From Rebecca billardiae RCC1528 (Eukaryota; Haptophyta), in assembly GCA_965240325.2 (NCBI GenBank), contig OZ251229.1, forward strand, positions 1,674,001 to 1,738,000: DNA of 64,000 nucleotides, given 5' to 3'. A model generated the notes under the pieces. That model had not been told where the DNA came from. It ran no database searches and saw nothing but the letters and a program-made list of their open reading frames with translations. Every line of letters begins with the position of its first letter. Position 1 is the stretch's first letter. Below are positions 50,091-61,208 of this stretch, piece after piece. Both the position numbers and the translations under genes were made by a program.

Positions 50091-52445
50091 TCACGCAAAG
50101 AGCTCGTCCATCAGCATCTCGTCCTCGTCTTGCTCAGCCGTGCCTGCATGCCTGCTTCGGCGGAGCTCCGCGTCGCCCGGGCGGAGCGGCTGGTCGTCGC
50201 GCTGGTGCGGCGGCACCATCTCCACCGTCGCGCGGCCGGACGGACGATGCGCTCGGCTCGGCGTGATGCGCTGGCCGATCGCCGAGGCGAGCGCCGACGC
50301 GGACGGCCGGTGCGAGCGCGTGCTCTGCTGTGCGCGCAGCGTCTCTGCCGCCTCGCACGCGGCCGTGCTGGCTGACCTGCTACTCGCCTGCGAGAGCGAG
50401 TGCGCCGGCTCGTTGAACAGCTGGACGGAGGAGGCCCGCGAGGCCCAGCGAGACGGCCCGCTCTTGTGCCGAAGTTGTCGGCGGGCGAGCACCGCCGCGA
50501 GAACGCACGCCGTGCACACCGCCACCGCGAGCCCCGAGCTCAGCCCGATCACGAGACCTGCGGGCGCGCTCGTCGCGGCCGCGAGCGTTTCCTGCCCGCC
50601 AGGCGACGCGTCGTCGTCGCCGTCGCCGCCGCCGCCGCCCGTCGAGGGCGTGGCGGCACCGCCTCCAGATGAGGCGCTCGAGCTGCTCGAGCTCAAGCCG
50701 CACATCCGCGCCGCGCCGCCCTCGCCGAGCCACAGCGCGTAGTCCGCCTCCGCCTGGGCGGCGTAATCGCGCGCAAAGTTCGCCACCTCGGCGTGGAAAT
50801 TCGAGGCCGACTGCGCGTGTTCGGTCAGGCTCGCGACGGCGGCCTCGAGCGAGGTACTCACGAGTGAGTTGGCCGGCGCCGGCGCGTCGTCGTCGTCGTC
50901 GGCGCGCGCGTGCGCGGCCGCGACCACGGTGCCCCACTGCGACGCGGCCTGGCTCAGCCGCTGCGCCGTGGTCAGCTCGTCCGTGTCGAAGGCCTACGCG
51001 CGAGGGGCGAGCGCGGCGCGCCGTGCGCAGGGCAGCGCACATGATCAACTCTTTGGAATGGGCACAGCCAGTCAGCACCCAAGCCCCAGCCGGGCCGCGC
51101 GCGCGGCGGGGCGGGTGGGGCACACCAACGCGCGCGCGAGCGTGTGGCGGGGTCGGCCGAGGGCGCGCGTGCTGCGGCCACGCACCCGCTCGTACGGCGA
51201 GAGCTCGTGCACGACGAACGCGCACCCAGCCGCGGCCGCAGCCGCCGGCAGCCGCGCTTCGCAGACGGAGGCTGGCAGTTGTGCATGGCCTGTGAACAGG
51301 TCGGGGTGAGCGAGCATGGCGCGGCGCGCGAGGGCGGCGCGCTCGCCCTCGGTGGCGATCGCGGCGTCGACCGCGGAGGTCTCCGCCGCCGACGCCAGCA
51401 CCGCCGCAGGCGGCCGCGCCTGCAGCCGCAGCTGGAGCAGCACGTCGTCGGCGTCCGCGTCGGTCGGGCCGCGGAGCAGCGCGACGAACGCCGCAGGCCC
51501 CTCGGCAGTCGACTCGGCGACGTCGAGGACGGCGAAGGCGGAGGCGCCGCCGGGCGCGGAGGCGCAGGCGGCGCAGCTGCTCGTGCTCGCGTGGTACGCC
51601 GCCACCGCGTCCACCACGGCCGCGCGCGTCGCCTCGTCCACGTCGGCGAGCTGAGGGTTGGCTGGGTCGCATCGGGCGCTCTGCGCCGCGGCGGTCGCGA
51701 CGGTGCGCAGGCCGCGGCCGCCACCGCCCGCCGTCCACGAGCACGCGAGCTGCGAGAGCATGGCCGCGCGCGCCGTGGCGAGCGCCTCGCTCTCCACGTC
51801 CTCCAGCAGGCTCCGCAGCCGGCCGCTCGCGCCCGTCGCCTCGCTCAGCGCGAACTCGCGCGCGCGCGGCGCATTGATGTTGTGAAATGCGAGCCGGCTT
51901 GCATACTGCGATGCAAACGTGGTGACGGCTGCGTACGCGGCGGCGGCGGTGAGCTCGGCGGCGTAGAGGGCGTGCCGGTTGTGCCGCGCGAGCAGCTCGA
52001 GCGCCGTCGCAAAGCGGTACACGTCGATCAGGTACGAGCCCGGCCACGCCTCGTCCAGGGCGGCCACATCGAGCACGGCCGAGTCCGCCACTCCGCCCGG
52101 GAGTGTGCGGATGGCGCGCGGGTGCAGGTTGCCGGCGATCCAGGTCTTCGGCGCGGCGAACGGGCTTGCGCTCAAGATGTCCTGCGTATGCAGGTCGTGG
52201 AAGAAGAGCGGCGCGCTCGACTCGAAGAACGCGAGCGCGCCCTCTCGCGCAAGCCGCTCGGCGCGCGCCTCGCATGCTGCGCTCCCGAGCCGCGCGCCTG
52301 CGTCCGCGAGCCGGGCGAGCACGACGTCGGCACGGGAGACGCCCTCGTCGAGCACCCACGCCGCCCGAGCCGGCGAGCCGAGCTCAAGCCACACGGCCGC
52401 AGACACAACCACCGCCGCAAGCGTGCGCGCGCGCCCCCTCGGCAT
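50091..52445 (-). CDS. Type I membrane protein with DUF2252 ectodomain
   Basis: Exons 52445..51186 and 50993..50091, 720 aa. ATG at 52445 gives a signal peptide (MPRGRARTLAAVVVSAAVWL); the frame further upstream starts only with TTG. DUF2252 motifs: FFHDLHTQDILSASPF (~80), TWIAGNLHPRAIRTLPG (~101), VLDVAALDEAWPGSYLIDVY (~122-141) and FVVHELSPYER (~410-420). After the intron come LTTAQRLSQAASQWGTVVAA with AHAR and ANFARDYAAQAEADYALWL, the usual C-terminal end of the family. A Ser/Gly/Asp linker leads to one membrane segment (AGLVIGLSSGLAVAVCTACV, ~560-588) and a ~130-aa Ser/Arg-rich cytosolic tail ending in acidic residues. DUF2252 is known mainly as a bacterial domain of unclear function with a kinase-like look. 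Its extracellular placement here is inferred from topology. Confidence 0.87.
50994..51185 (-). other. Intron of the DUF2252 gene
   Basis: 192 nt, GAGCGG|GTGCGTGG..CGCGTAG|GCCTTC on the minus strand, phase 0. It joins ..HELSPYER to AFDTDELTTAQ..; the acceptor is TAG rather than CAG. Confidence 0.85.
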
Positions 52446-52955
52446 CTCGACCGTGCCCCGCAGCAGCCGTGCTCGTAGCCGTGCGCTTTCAGCTGAGATG
52501 CCGAGATCGCCATCTCGCGCGACGCCCAATGTAGTAAGTCACTATTACTAAAAGCGGGCATGATCATGATTAATAGTCGCAATATTCATCCGGTGTCGCA
52601 TGGCGGTGGTCAAGGACGGCTGAACCCACGCCATGGTGCACAAACTTGCGCCGGTCGTGCACGTTCGGACGCAGTGCTCGTCGTGCCACTCCGCGCATGC
52701 GATAGCCGACCGAGCAGCAGACAAGAAGCGGCTAGCTGATCCAGCGATACCACGCGGCTCACGCGAGAGTGAGTCTCACGGGCGCGTGCCATGTCGGCGG
52801 TCCCCCGTGCTAGTGCACATCTCTGGCAGTGATGACTCGTTGCGATGCAGCGCAAACGGATGCTGCGTGCGGTGTGCTGACTGCTTGGTGTTGACTGGGG
52901 TCGTGTGTACATCACTAAGTGTTGCAAGCTGCCGACCGATTGGCGTGCACAGGGT
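52446..52955. other. Intergenic, no feature recognised
   Basis: About 510 bp between two minus-strand genes. The long plus-strand ORF starting at 52905 is antisense to the next gene. Confidence 0.45.
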
Positions 52956-55900
52956 TTACCCAGTGCGGCGTGGGGCCAGCAGCAGCCGGCGGCGGGCCTG
53001 CTCGGGGCATGTCTCGTGGCACTCGTAGCTCCAGTCTGTGCTCGGGTCACCATCAAAGTCGCCGAGGCACTCCGTCAGCCCGGCACAGCACTCGATCTTG
53101 GGCCAGCTGTACTTCCACGGGTTGCCAGCAGACTGCGTGCAGGATGGCGGCGAGGGCGGCGAGGGCGGCGGCGACGGCGGCGGCGAGGCCGACGGGCAGG
53201 TCTCGTGGCACTTGTACGTGAACGGCGTGGCGTCGTCGCGGTCAAAGTCGCCGAGGCACTCCGTCAGCCCGGCGCAGCACTCGATCTTGGGCCAGCCGTA
53301 CTTCCACGGGTTGCCGGCAGACTCGGTGCACGATGGCGGCGACGGCGGCGGCGGCGGTGGCGTCGGCGGTGCCGACGGAGCCGGCGGCGCGTGTGGCGAG
53401 GGCGGCGGCGGCGAGGCCGACGGGCAGGTCTCGTGACACTCGTAGCTGAACGGCGTGTTGTCGTCGCGGTCAAAGTCGCCGAGGCACTCGGTCAGCCCGG
53501 CGCAGCACTCGATCTTGGGCCAACCCTTGGCCCAAGGGTTGCCCGCCGGCCCCGTGCACGTGGGCGGCGACGGCGACGACGGCGGTGGCGTCGGCGGCAA
53601 GGACGGCGCTGGCGGGGCGGACGGAGCTGGCGGCGCGTGCGGCGAGGGCGGCGGCGGCGAGGCCGACGGGCAGGTCTCGTGGCACTCGTACGTGAACGGC
53701 GTGGCGTCGTCGCGGTCAAAGTCGCCGAGGCACTCCGTCAGCCCGGCGCAGCACTCGATCTTGGGCCAGCCGTACTTCCACGGGTTGCCCGCAGACTCGG
53801 TGCACGATGGCGACGACGGCGGCGGCGGCGGTGGCGTCGGCGGTGCCGACGGAGCCGGCGGCGCGTGTGGCGAGGGCGGCGGCGGCGAGGCCGACGGGCA
53901 GGTCTCGTGACACTCGTAGCTGAACGGCGTGTTGTCGTCGCGGTCAAAGTCGCCGAGGCACTCGGTCAGCCCGGCGCAGCACTCGAGCTTGGGCCAACCG
54001 CCTGCCCACGGGTTGCCGCCCGCGGCCGTGCACGACGGAGAAGGGCACGGCGCCATGTCGAGGTACGACGCGTCGCACCCGTCCACGCCGGCCGCGCAGC
54101 AGTCGAACATGCACCGCTCGTGCGCCACCGCGTCGCACGCGACGTGCGCGCACTTTGCCTCGGCGCGTGCGACGTCCATCAGGCAGCAGTCCGGACCGGG
54201 ATGAGGGCAGTCGAGCTCGGGGATCTCGTCGAGCTCGCCGCAGCTCTCGCGCATCGCGGCGAACTGCGGCGAGCCGGTGGAGAAGAGGATCTGCTCGTCG
54301 GCGAGCTTGGCGAGCCGCGTCGCCGTGTCGTTGCTCACGCACAGCCCCGCCGCGCCCGCCTCCGCCGTGGCGTGCTGCTGCGGCACGTACGTGTACGCGT
54401 CGAACCAGTGGCCGAGCGACGCGACCGTGCCCTCGCGACGCGTGATGCGGAGCTGCACGCCGCCGCGCGTGACCGTGAGGAGGCCAAAGCCGTCGCTCGC
54501 GGCCACGTGCGTGCCGTCGTCGGTCGTGAAGTCGTGCTCGCCCGCGCCGAGCGGCACCCCGTCGACGAGCATCGCGCCGCCGTACAGCTCGTACGAGTGC
54601 GCGCCGAGCGACCACGCGAGCGCGCCGTTCGAGCCGGCAGCGAGGCCCCAGCGGCACTGGTACGAGTGGAGGCGGAGGCCGGCGCCGGGCACGCTGGCAA
54701 GCTCGTACGCGCCGAAGCCCATGAAGTCGAAGCGCTCGCCCTCGAACGTGGTGAAGTGCGGGTCACCGATTGACTCGCACATGGCCGAGTCAGCAATCGC
54801 GGCGGGCGGCGCCGACGGCGCGGGCGGCGCCGACGGCGCGGCCGGAGCCGCCGGGCAGCTCTCGAGGCACTCGTAGCTCCATGGCGTGGCCTCGTCGCCG
54901 TCAAAGTCGCCGAGGCACTCGGTCAGCCCGGCGCAGCACTCGCGCTTGGGCCAGCCGTACGCCCATGGGTTGCTGCCCGAGGCGGTGCACTCCGGCGAGG
55001 GCGGCGAGGGCGGCGGCGCCGACGGCGCGGGCGGCGCCGACGGTGCGGGCGGTGCTGAGGGCGGCGACGGGCAGCCAGCGCGGCACTCGAACGACCAGTG
55101 CGTGCTCGGGTCGTGGTCGAGGTCGCCGAAGCACTCGGACAGCGGCGAGCAGCACGGGATCTTGGGCCAGCCCGACGCCCACGGGTTGCCCCCCTCGCCC
55201 GTGCACGTCGGCCGCTCGGGCTCTGCGTGGCAGCTGGCCGTCTCCGGGTACGCCTTCTTGCACTCGTCGACGCCCGAGGCGCAGCAGTCGTACAGGCAGC
55301 GCTCGTGCATCACGGGGTCGCACTTGACGTGCGCGCACAGCTCGGTCGCGTGCGACCGCTCCATCACGCAGCACTCCGCGCCCGGATTGCCGCACGGCGG
55401 CTCGGGCGCGTCCGCGGCCGCCTGCTCGCACTGCGAGCGCATCTGCGTGAAGGGCGCCGACTCCGAGCTGAAGAGAGAGTCGTCGTTGGAGAGCAGGTGG
55501 CGCTCGGGCGCGAGCGCGGCGGCGCACAGACCCTCGACGCCCGCGTCGTCCGCCACCGCGTCGTCGCGCGTGCGCACGTACACGTCGTACCAGTGCGACG
55601 TGGCGAAGTCGCCCGTGCGCCGGTACGCGCGCACGCTCGTCATGCCGAGGTCGACGCGCACTGTGTCAAGCCCGCCGCGCAGCTCGAGCATGGCGCCGTC
55701 GTCGAGGCGGTGCTCGCTCGTGGAGGAGAGGAAGGTGTGCGCCTCGCTGCCCTCGGACGCGCCCTTGAAGAACGCTGGGCGCTGACCGTCGACCAGCAGC
55801 TCCTCGCCGTACAGCTCGTAGGTGTGCTTGCCGAGCGTGAACGCGACCGCCGTGTTGGACGAGGCGGCGAGGCCCCAGCGGCACTGGTACGTGTGCACGC

Positions 55901-56603
55901 GCAGGCCGACGGCGGGCACGTGCGCGAGCTCGTAGGTGCCGACGGCCTGGAAGTCGTACCGCGCGCCGTCGAATGTCGAGATGTGCGGGTCGCCAACCGA
56001 CTCGCACACCGAGATGCCCGTCGGGATGGCGGGCGGCGATGAGGGCGCGGGCGGCGCATGCGGCGCGGGCGGGGCCGAGGGCGCGGGCGGCGCCGACGGC
56101 GCCCACAGCTCGGCGCAGTCAGAGCGGCAGCGGTACGAGGGTGTCGCATCTGGGCCGTCGAAGAAGTACAGGCACTCGTCCGTGCCCGCGCAGCACGGCC
56201 GCTGCGCACCCGACGCGTACGGGTCCTCGCCCTTGGGCGTGCACATGCCTGAGGTAGAAGGCAGCGCGTTGCACGACTCGAGGCAGAGGAAGGAGGCGAT
56301 GCCGTGCGCGTGGAAGTCGCCGAGGCAGGACTCAAGGCCGGTGCAGCAGAGTCGCTGTGCGCCCGACGCCCACGGATCTTGGTTCACGCCCGTGCACATG
56401 TCCGCGCGCGGCGGCGCCGCGCAGTCCTCGAGGCAGAGGAAGGAGGCGACGCCGTCCGAGTCAAAGTCCGACTTGCACTCCGTGAGGCCATCGCAGCAGT
56501 GCGAGTGGGTGCCGCCGAGCCAGGGGTCCTCGCCAGGTGCCGCGCACGTTGCCGCGGCGGCGGAGCGCGCGCCCGCGGCGAAGAGTACGAGTGCGAGATG
56601 CAT
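52956..56603 (-). CDS. Secreted VWD/Cys-rich repeat protein with Ser-Pro linkers
   Basis: 1215 aa, single exon. ATG at 56603 gives a signal peptide (MHLALVLFAAGARSAAAA); the frame upstream begins with GTG only. Ten copies of a ~45-residue Cys module (pattern C-x5-NPW-x2-GWPK-x2-CC-x2-LTECLGDFD-x-D, ending YEC-x2-TC) are arranged 3 + 2 + 5. Two von Willebrand D-like modules separate them (CESVGDPHISTFDGARYDF at ~200, CESIGDPHFTTFEGERFDF at ~608), each followed by a six-Cys segment (KCDPVMHERCLYDCC). Linkers are SPPPPSPHAPPAPSAPP, the type hydroxylated and glycosylated in algal walls. DFDSDG-like acidic loops could bind calcium (inference). There is no C-terminal membrane segment, so it is likely an extracellular matrix or scale/wall protein. 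The C-terminal repeats are near-identical in DNA, showing recent duplication. Confidence 0.9.
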   Translation of the reverse strand: MHLALVLFAAGARSAAAATCAAPGEDPWLGGTHSHCCDGLTECKSDFDSDGVASFLCLEDCAAPPRADMCTGVNQDPWASGAQRLCCTGLESCLGDFHAHGIASFLCLESCNALPSTSGMCTPKGEDPYASGAQRPCCAGTDECLYFFDGPDATPSYRCRSDCAELWAPSAPPAPSAPPAPHAPPAPSSPPAIPTGISVCESVGDPHISTFDGARYDFQAVGTYELAHVPAVGLRVHTYQCRWGLAASSNTAVAFTLGKHTYELYGEELLVDGQRPAFFKGASEGSEAHTFLSSTSEHRLDDGAMLELRGGLDTVRVDLGMTSVRAYRRTGDFATSHWYDVYVRTRDDAVADDAGVEGLCAAALAPERHLLSNDDSLFSSESAPFTQMRSQCEQAAADAPEPPCGNPGAECCVMERSHATELCAHVKCDPVMHERCLYDCCASGVDECKKAYPETASCHAEPERPTCTGEGGNPWASGWPKIPCCSPLSECFGDLDHDPSTHWSFECRAGCPSPPSAPPAPSAPPAPSAPPPSPPSPECTASGSNPWAYGWPKRECCAGLTECLGDFDGDEATPWSYECLESCPAAPAAPSAPPAPSAPPAAIADSAMCESIGDPHFTTFEGERFDFMGFGAYELASVPGAGLRLHSYQCRWGLAAGSNGALAWSLGAHSYELYGGAMLVDGVPLGAGEHDFTTDDGTHVAASDGFGLLTVTRGGVQLRITRREGTVASLGHWFDAYTYVPQQHATAEAGAAGLCVSNDTATRLAKLADEQILFSTGSPQFAAMRESCGELDEIPELDCPHPGPDCCLMDVARAEAKCAHVACDAVAHERCMFDCCAAGVDGCDASYLDMAPCPSPSCTAAGGNPWAGGWPKLECCAGLTECLGDFDRDDNTPFSYECHETCPSASPPPPSPHAPPAPSAPPTPPPPPPSSPSCTESAGNPWKYGWPKIECCAGLTECLGDFDRDDATPFTYECHETCPSASPPPPSPHAPPAPSAPPAPSLPPTPPPSSPSPPTCTGPAGNPWAKGWPKIECCAGLTECLGDFDRDDNTPFSYECHETCPSASPPPPSPHAPPAPSAPPTPPPPPPSPPSCTESAGNPWKYGWPKIECCAGLTECLGDFDRDDATPFTYKCHETCPSASPPPSPPPSPPSPPSCTQSAGNPWKYSWPKIECCAGLTECLGDFDGDPSTDWSYECHETCPEQARRRLLLAPRRTG

Positions 56604-56926
56604 GGTCGCGTCGCGCCCTTCGTGCGTCGTCCGCCGATGGTTTAGACGGGAGTTCGCGCCCACGAGCAGCAGGGAGGTTTTACACCGCGACTTGAACCGG
56701 CGGTATCACCGCTTTTAACAGTTCTCACACAGATCTGGTAATCTGGCGGCCAGGCCGAGCGCGAGATACATTGGAGATGTTCATCGCGATTCAACCTACT
56801 CAGGTCTAAAGTCTAAACCGACTGATGCGCTGTTGGCTGATCCACAGGGCGGATCGACCACACACACAATCCGGACGGTAAAAACACCGCGCGGAAAAAA
56901 ATGTGTGCGCGTCTGTCTACGGTGCT
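56604..56926. other. Intergenic, 5' flank of the VWD gene
   Basis: About 320 bp of ordinary sequence. No clear core-promoter motif identified. Confidence 0.4.
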
Positions 56927-57140
56927 TCATGGGCGGTGACAGTTGGCGGGCGTCAATCTCGCCTGCCTGAGCTGTGTGCGTCTCTTATTCTTAGTAAACT
57001 GTGCCCCTCACCTGCCTGCGCCGAACCAAGTGTGCACGTTAAAACACAGTAAACTGACTGATGTACAGTTTACTAAGAATAAGAGACGCACACAGCTCAG
57101 GCAGGCGAGATTGACGCCCGCCAACTGTCACCGCCCATGA
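56927..57140. mobile_element. Palindromic MITE-like element with 76-bp inverted repeats
   Basis: The left arm 56927-57002 (TCATGGGCGGTGACAGTTGG..) and right arm 57065-57140 appear to be perfect inverted repeats; the spacer is 62 bp. Single arms or spacer fragments recur at 3479, 14041, 23488, 35241 and 38090. It lies 21 bp beyond the stop codon at 57162, so it may be in that gene's 3' UTR and form a long hairpin in the RNA. No obvious target duplication. Confidence 0.85.
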
Positions 57141-57161
57141 CACAGTAGTGATACTTTAGTT

Positions 57162-60100
57162 CTAGTAAATGGCGCACAGGCCGAAGAGCCGTCCGATGGG
57201 CGAGATGACGTACTCGGTGATCATGTCCTGCGCCTCCTCCGGCAGGCACGCGAGCGCAAACTTGGCGAGGGGCGACGCGAACGCCACCGCCGGCTCCATG
57301 ACGAGCAGCTTGAGCAGCTGCGCGTTCACGAGCGTCAGGGCGAGCGGGCCCGTCCACATGTCCAGGTCCTGCAGGATCGGGTTGGTGAGCGAGTACAGGA
57401 TGATCACGAAGTACATGCCGAGGCCGAGGAGGGCGTGCACGCTCCACGCGAGCAGCACCTTCCACCGCCGCGGCAGCGACCACCACAGCTGCGCGATCTT
57501 GAGCGACTTCTCGTCGATGCGCGCGTACGCCTCCACGTCGGAGAGCTGCTCGGACGCCGCCTGGCGCCGGCGCGCGGGCGAGCGCGGCGCCGGCGCCGGC
57601 GCCGGCGTCGGCACCGGCGCGGGCGCGGGCGCGGGCGCGGGCGGCTCGTGGCCGGGCACGAGCGGCGACGGCCCCCAGATGTTCTCCGAGCCGCCCGCCG
57701 CCGAGCCGCCGCCCTCCTCCCGCTTCGCCGGCGTCGTCGGCGCGGACGCGGCGCGCGCCGGCGCCAAGGCCTCGGGCACGAGCCCGGGCGCGCGCTCGAA
57801 CGCGGCGAGCAGCTGCGCGCGCGCCACGTCCGGCTCGCAGAAGAGGTCGGCGGTGGTGATGCGCCGGCCGTCGACGAACGGCGAGCCGAACGGCACGGCG
57901 TGCACCATCGCGCTGCGCTTCTTCGCGAGCCGCGCGGCCGCCTTGGGCTTGAGGTGGTAGTAGCGCGAGGCCACCTGGTCGGCGGGCGCGTCGGCCGCCT
58001 GGTAGACGAGCCGTGCCTGCACGAAGCGCAGGTCTGGCACGTGCTCCGGCCTGAACTCGGCGCGCTCGACGCTGAGGCCCGCGTGCGCGTCCGCGTGCGC
58101 GTCCTCCTCCTCCTGCTTGGTCCCCGGCACGATGGCGTCCATCATGCGGTGGAATGGGCTCGCCTTGCGCTTCTGCAGCGCGGCGCGGCGCTCGACAAAG
58201 CGGCGGCGCGCGAGCTCGGTCGCGTCCGCCACGCCCACGTGCACGAAGAAGCCGACCATCTCGCCGCGGCGCGTGTGCACCGCCATCAGCGCCTTGGCGG
58301 GCATCCGGATCGAGTCGCGCGCGCCCGTGCCCTCGTCCTGCTCGCCGGCGCGCGGCGCGATTCCCACCTTGGACGGGCAGACGTACAGCAGCTTGTGCGC
58401 GCTCGAGAGCAGCGCGAGCGGCACGCTGCTGCCGTCGTCCCTCAGCGCCGCCATGTGCTTCGTGCCGGCGGGCGCGGCGTAGGACGGGCCGGACGAGTCG
58501 GAGAAGAGGTCGGAGCGCGACGAGTCGGCGCGCGAGTCGGAGCGCGTGCTCAGCCGAGTGGGCGTGCGCGCCGGCGGCTCGTGCAGCCGCGCGGCGGACG
58601 ACGACACCTCGTCCGAGCCCTCGTCGGCGATCAGGTCGTGCCAGCCCTGGGGCAGGCCGAGCTGCGACGCGCGCCGCTCGCGCGCGGCGCGCACGGCCTC
58701 GGGCGACGAGAGCTCGTCGTCGTCGTCAGAGTCGTCGCGCGCGGGCCTCGCGGGCGCGCGGCCGGAGGCGAGGGCGGCCTGCGCGCGCGCGTGCGCCACG
58801 AATGAGCCGAGCTTGCTCGCCCCGAGCCGCGGCGCCGAGCGAGGCGGGCTCGGCGGCGGCGATTCGGGCAACGGGCTGATCGGCGCCGACACGTTCACGT
58901 GCGGCAGCGAGTTGCTGCGCAGCCCCGACAGCGGCGGCGGCCGCGAGGCGCTGCGCGTGTCGGTCCGCGGCGCGGCGTCGTCGTCCGCGTCGGGCGCCGG
59001 CGGCACGGGCACGCTCAGCTTGAGCTCGCGCTCCGCGAGGCCGAGGCGGCAGGGCAGCACGCACGCACAGCAGCCGCAGAAGCGGCGCCACAGCGTCTGC
59101 TGCCTGAGCTCTCGGCCGTACTTCTTGATGAGCTTCGCCTTGAGCCGGTGCAGCGGGCGCCGCCGGTTCGCCCAGCGGAAGAGGAAGTGGATGGCGAACT
59201 CGAAGGGCACGCCCGCCGCGATCGAGACCGCGGCGAGCGTGAGCACCTGGTGCGCGAGCGAGTTGTCCTGCCCGATGAAGGCGAGGATCAGCAGCAGCTC
59301 GGCGAGCAGCGTGTTGTACAGCACCGTCACGCGCTGCCGCGACGTGTCCAGCTCGCCCGGCAGCCGCGTGAGCCACCACGAGACCGTCGAGCGCGCGAGC
59401 AGCGCGGCGAGCAGCGCGTAGCACAGCCCGGCGTCCTCCTTGCGCTTCCACAGCGGCACGGACGGCTCGCGCTCGACGTGGCGGTCGTGCCGGTGCGCGC
59501 AGTAGTAGAGGCAGCCGTACACGAGCAGCAGCACCAGCAGCACCACCAGCGCGGTGTAGCTGAAGCCGACGCTGTTGAGCGAGATCTGGTTCACGTTGAG
59601 CGGCGGGTCGGACGAGCCCGCCTCGGGCTCCTCGGCGAGCGCGGCGGCCGCCTCGTACACGGCGATGAAGTCGGTGAGGTGCGTGCACTCGCACTCGACC
59701 ACCGAGTCGAGCGGGTCGCCCACGTCGACGCAGCCCGCGCCGTCCCACGCCGCGCCGCCCCAGAAGCGGCAGCTGAAGCCGTCCTGGTCGCCGCCCGGCA
59801 GCCGCGCGGCGTCGACCGGCAGCGCGATGCCCACCACCGGCGCGCCCTCGCCCGGCCGCGTGTGCTGCGTGAAGTCCAGCTTGAGCGGCGCGCCGTTGAG
59901 CCACACGGTCACGCTCGTGAGCGTGTCCGCGAGCTCAAAGCCGTCGAGCGGCGCGAACGCGCGGTAGTTCTTCTCCCACAGCACGACGGCGATGTGCAGC
60001 GAGCGGATCTCGGACGCGTTGGTCACGTTGAGCAGCCCGCGGCCCAGCATGAACTCGAGCGTGGGCACGGGGATGGTGAACGTGGCGATGGCGGTGTCGT

Positions 60101-60785
60101 CCGCGACCGGGACCGCGGGCGAGTCCACCACCAGGTCGCTCAGCCCGAACGTCGACGGGTCGACCCCGTGCAGCGCAAAGGCCGCGGTGCCGTACACCGT
60201 GTCCAGCGTCGTGGAGAACGTCTCGCCCGGCGCGAGCGAGCCCAGCCGGCTCGCGATGAAGTCCTCCACCGCCTCGTTGATCCGGTCGGCGCGGTAGCTC
60301 GCCTCACCGTACGTCTCGTCCGCACCGGCGGGGCCGCCGCCCACGCCGCCGAGCAGCCCGCTAGCGGAGCCGGAGCCCGGCTCGTCCGGCAGCACGCCGA
60401 GGTTGAGGAGCTCCTGCACAGCCTGGGCGATCCAGTCGGCCGGAGGCGGCGGCGAGGGCGGCGGCGAGGGGCCGCCGCCGCCGCCGCTGCCGCCGTCACC
60501 GTCAGGCAGCGGCGGCGGCGAAGGCGGCGGCGCGGGCCCGCCGGAGCCGCCGCCGCCTGACGGTGATGGCGGCGGTGACGGCGGCGGTGACGGCGGCGGT
60601 GACGGCGGCGGCGGTGGCGGCGGCGGGCTCGGCGGCGGGCTCGGCGGCGGAGACGGCGGCGGCGGCGGTGGCGGGCTCGGCGGTGGCGGGCTCGGCGGCG
60701 GAGCCGGCGGCGGAGAGGGCGGCGGCGGTGGCGGCGGGCTCGGCGGCGGCGGGCTCGGCGGCGGAGACGGCGGCGGCGAGGGCGG

Positions 60786-60818
<33 letters not shown>

Positions 60819-61113
60819 CGGCGGCGGAGACGGCGGCGGCGAGGGCGGCGGCGAGGGCGGCGGCGCAGGCGCGCCGGGGCCTCCGCCGCTACCTCCTGAC
60901 GGCGACGGCGGCAGGGACGACGGCGGCGGTGGCGGTGGGCTCTTCGGAGGCGGGCTCGGCGGCGGAGACGGCGGCGGCGAGGGTGGCGGCGGTGGTGGCG
61001 GGCTCGGCGGCGGCGGGCTCGGCGGCGGAGCCGGCGGCGGAGAGGGCGGGGGCGGTGGCGGCGGGCTCGGCGGTGGCGGGCTCGGCGGCGGAGCCGGCGG
61101 CGGAGAGGGCGGT

Positions 61114-61145
<32 letters not shown>

Positions 61146-61176
61146 CGGCGGCGGGCTCGGCGGCGGAGAGGGCGGT

Positions 61177-61208
<32 letters not shown>

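Noticed and set aside
52446-52529. TTG start for the DUF2252 gene
   Set aside because: The ATG at 52445 immediately precedes a good signal peptide.
52905-54773. 622-aa plus-strand ORF rich in Arg and Gly
   Set aside because: Antisense of the VWD/Cys-repeat gene. The minus frame has a signal peptide, conserved Cys spacing and VWD motifs.
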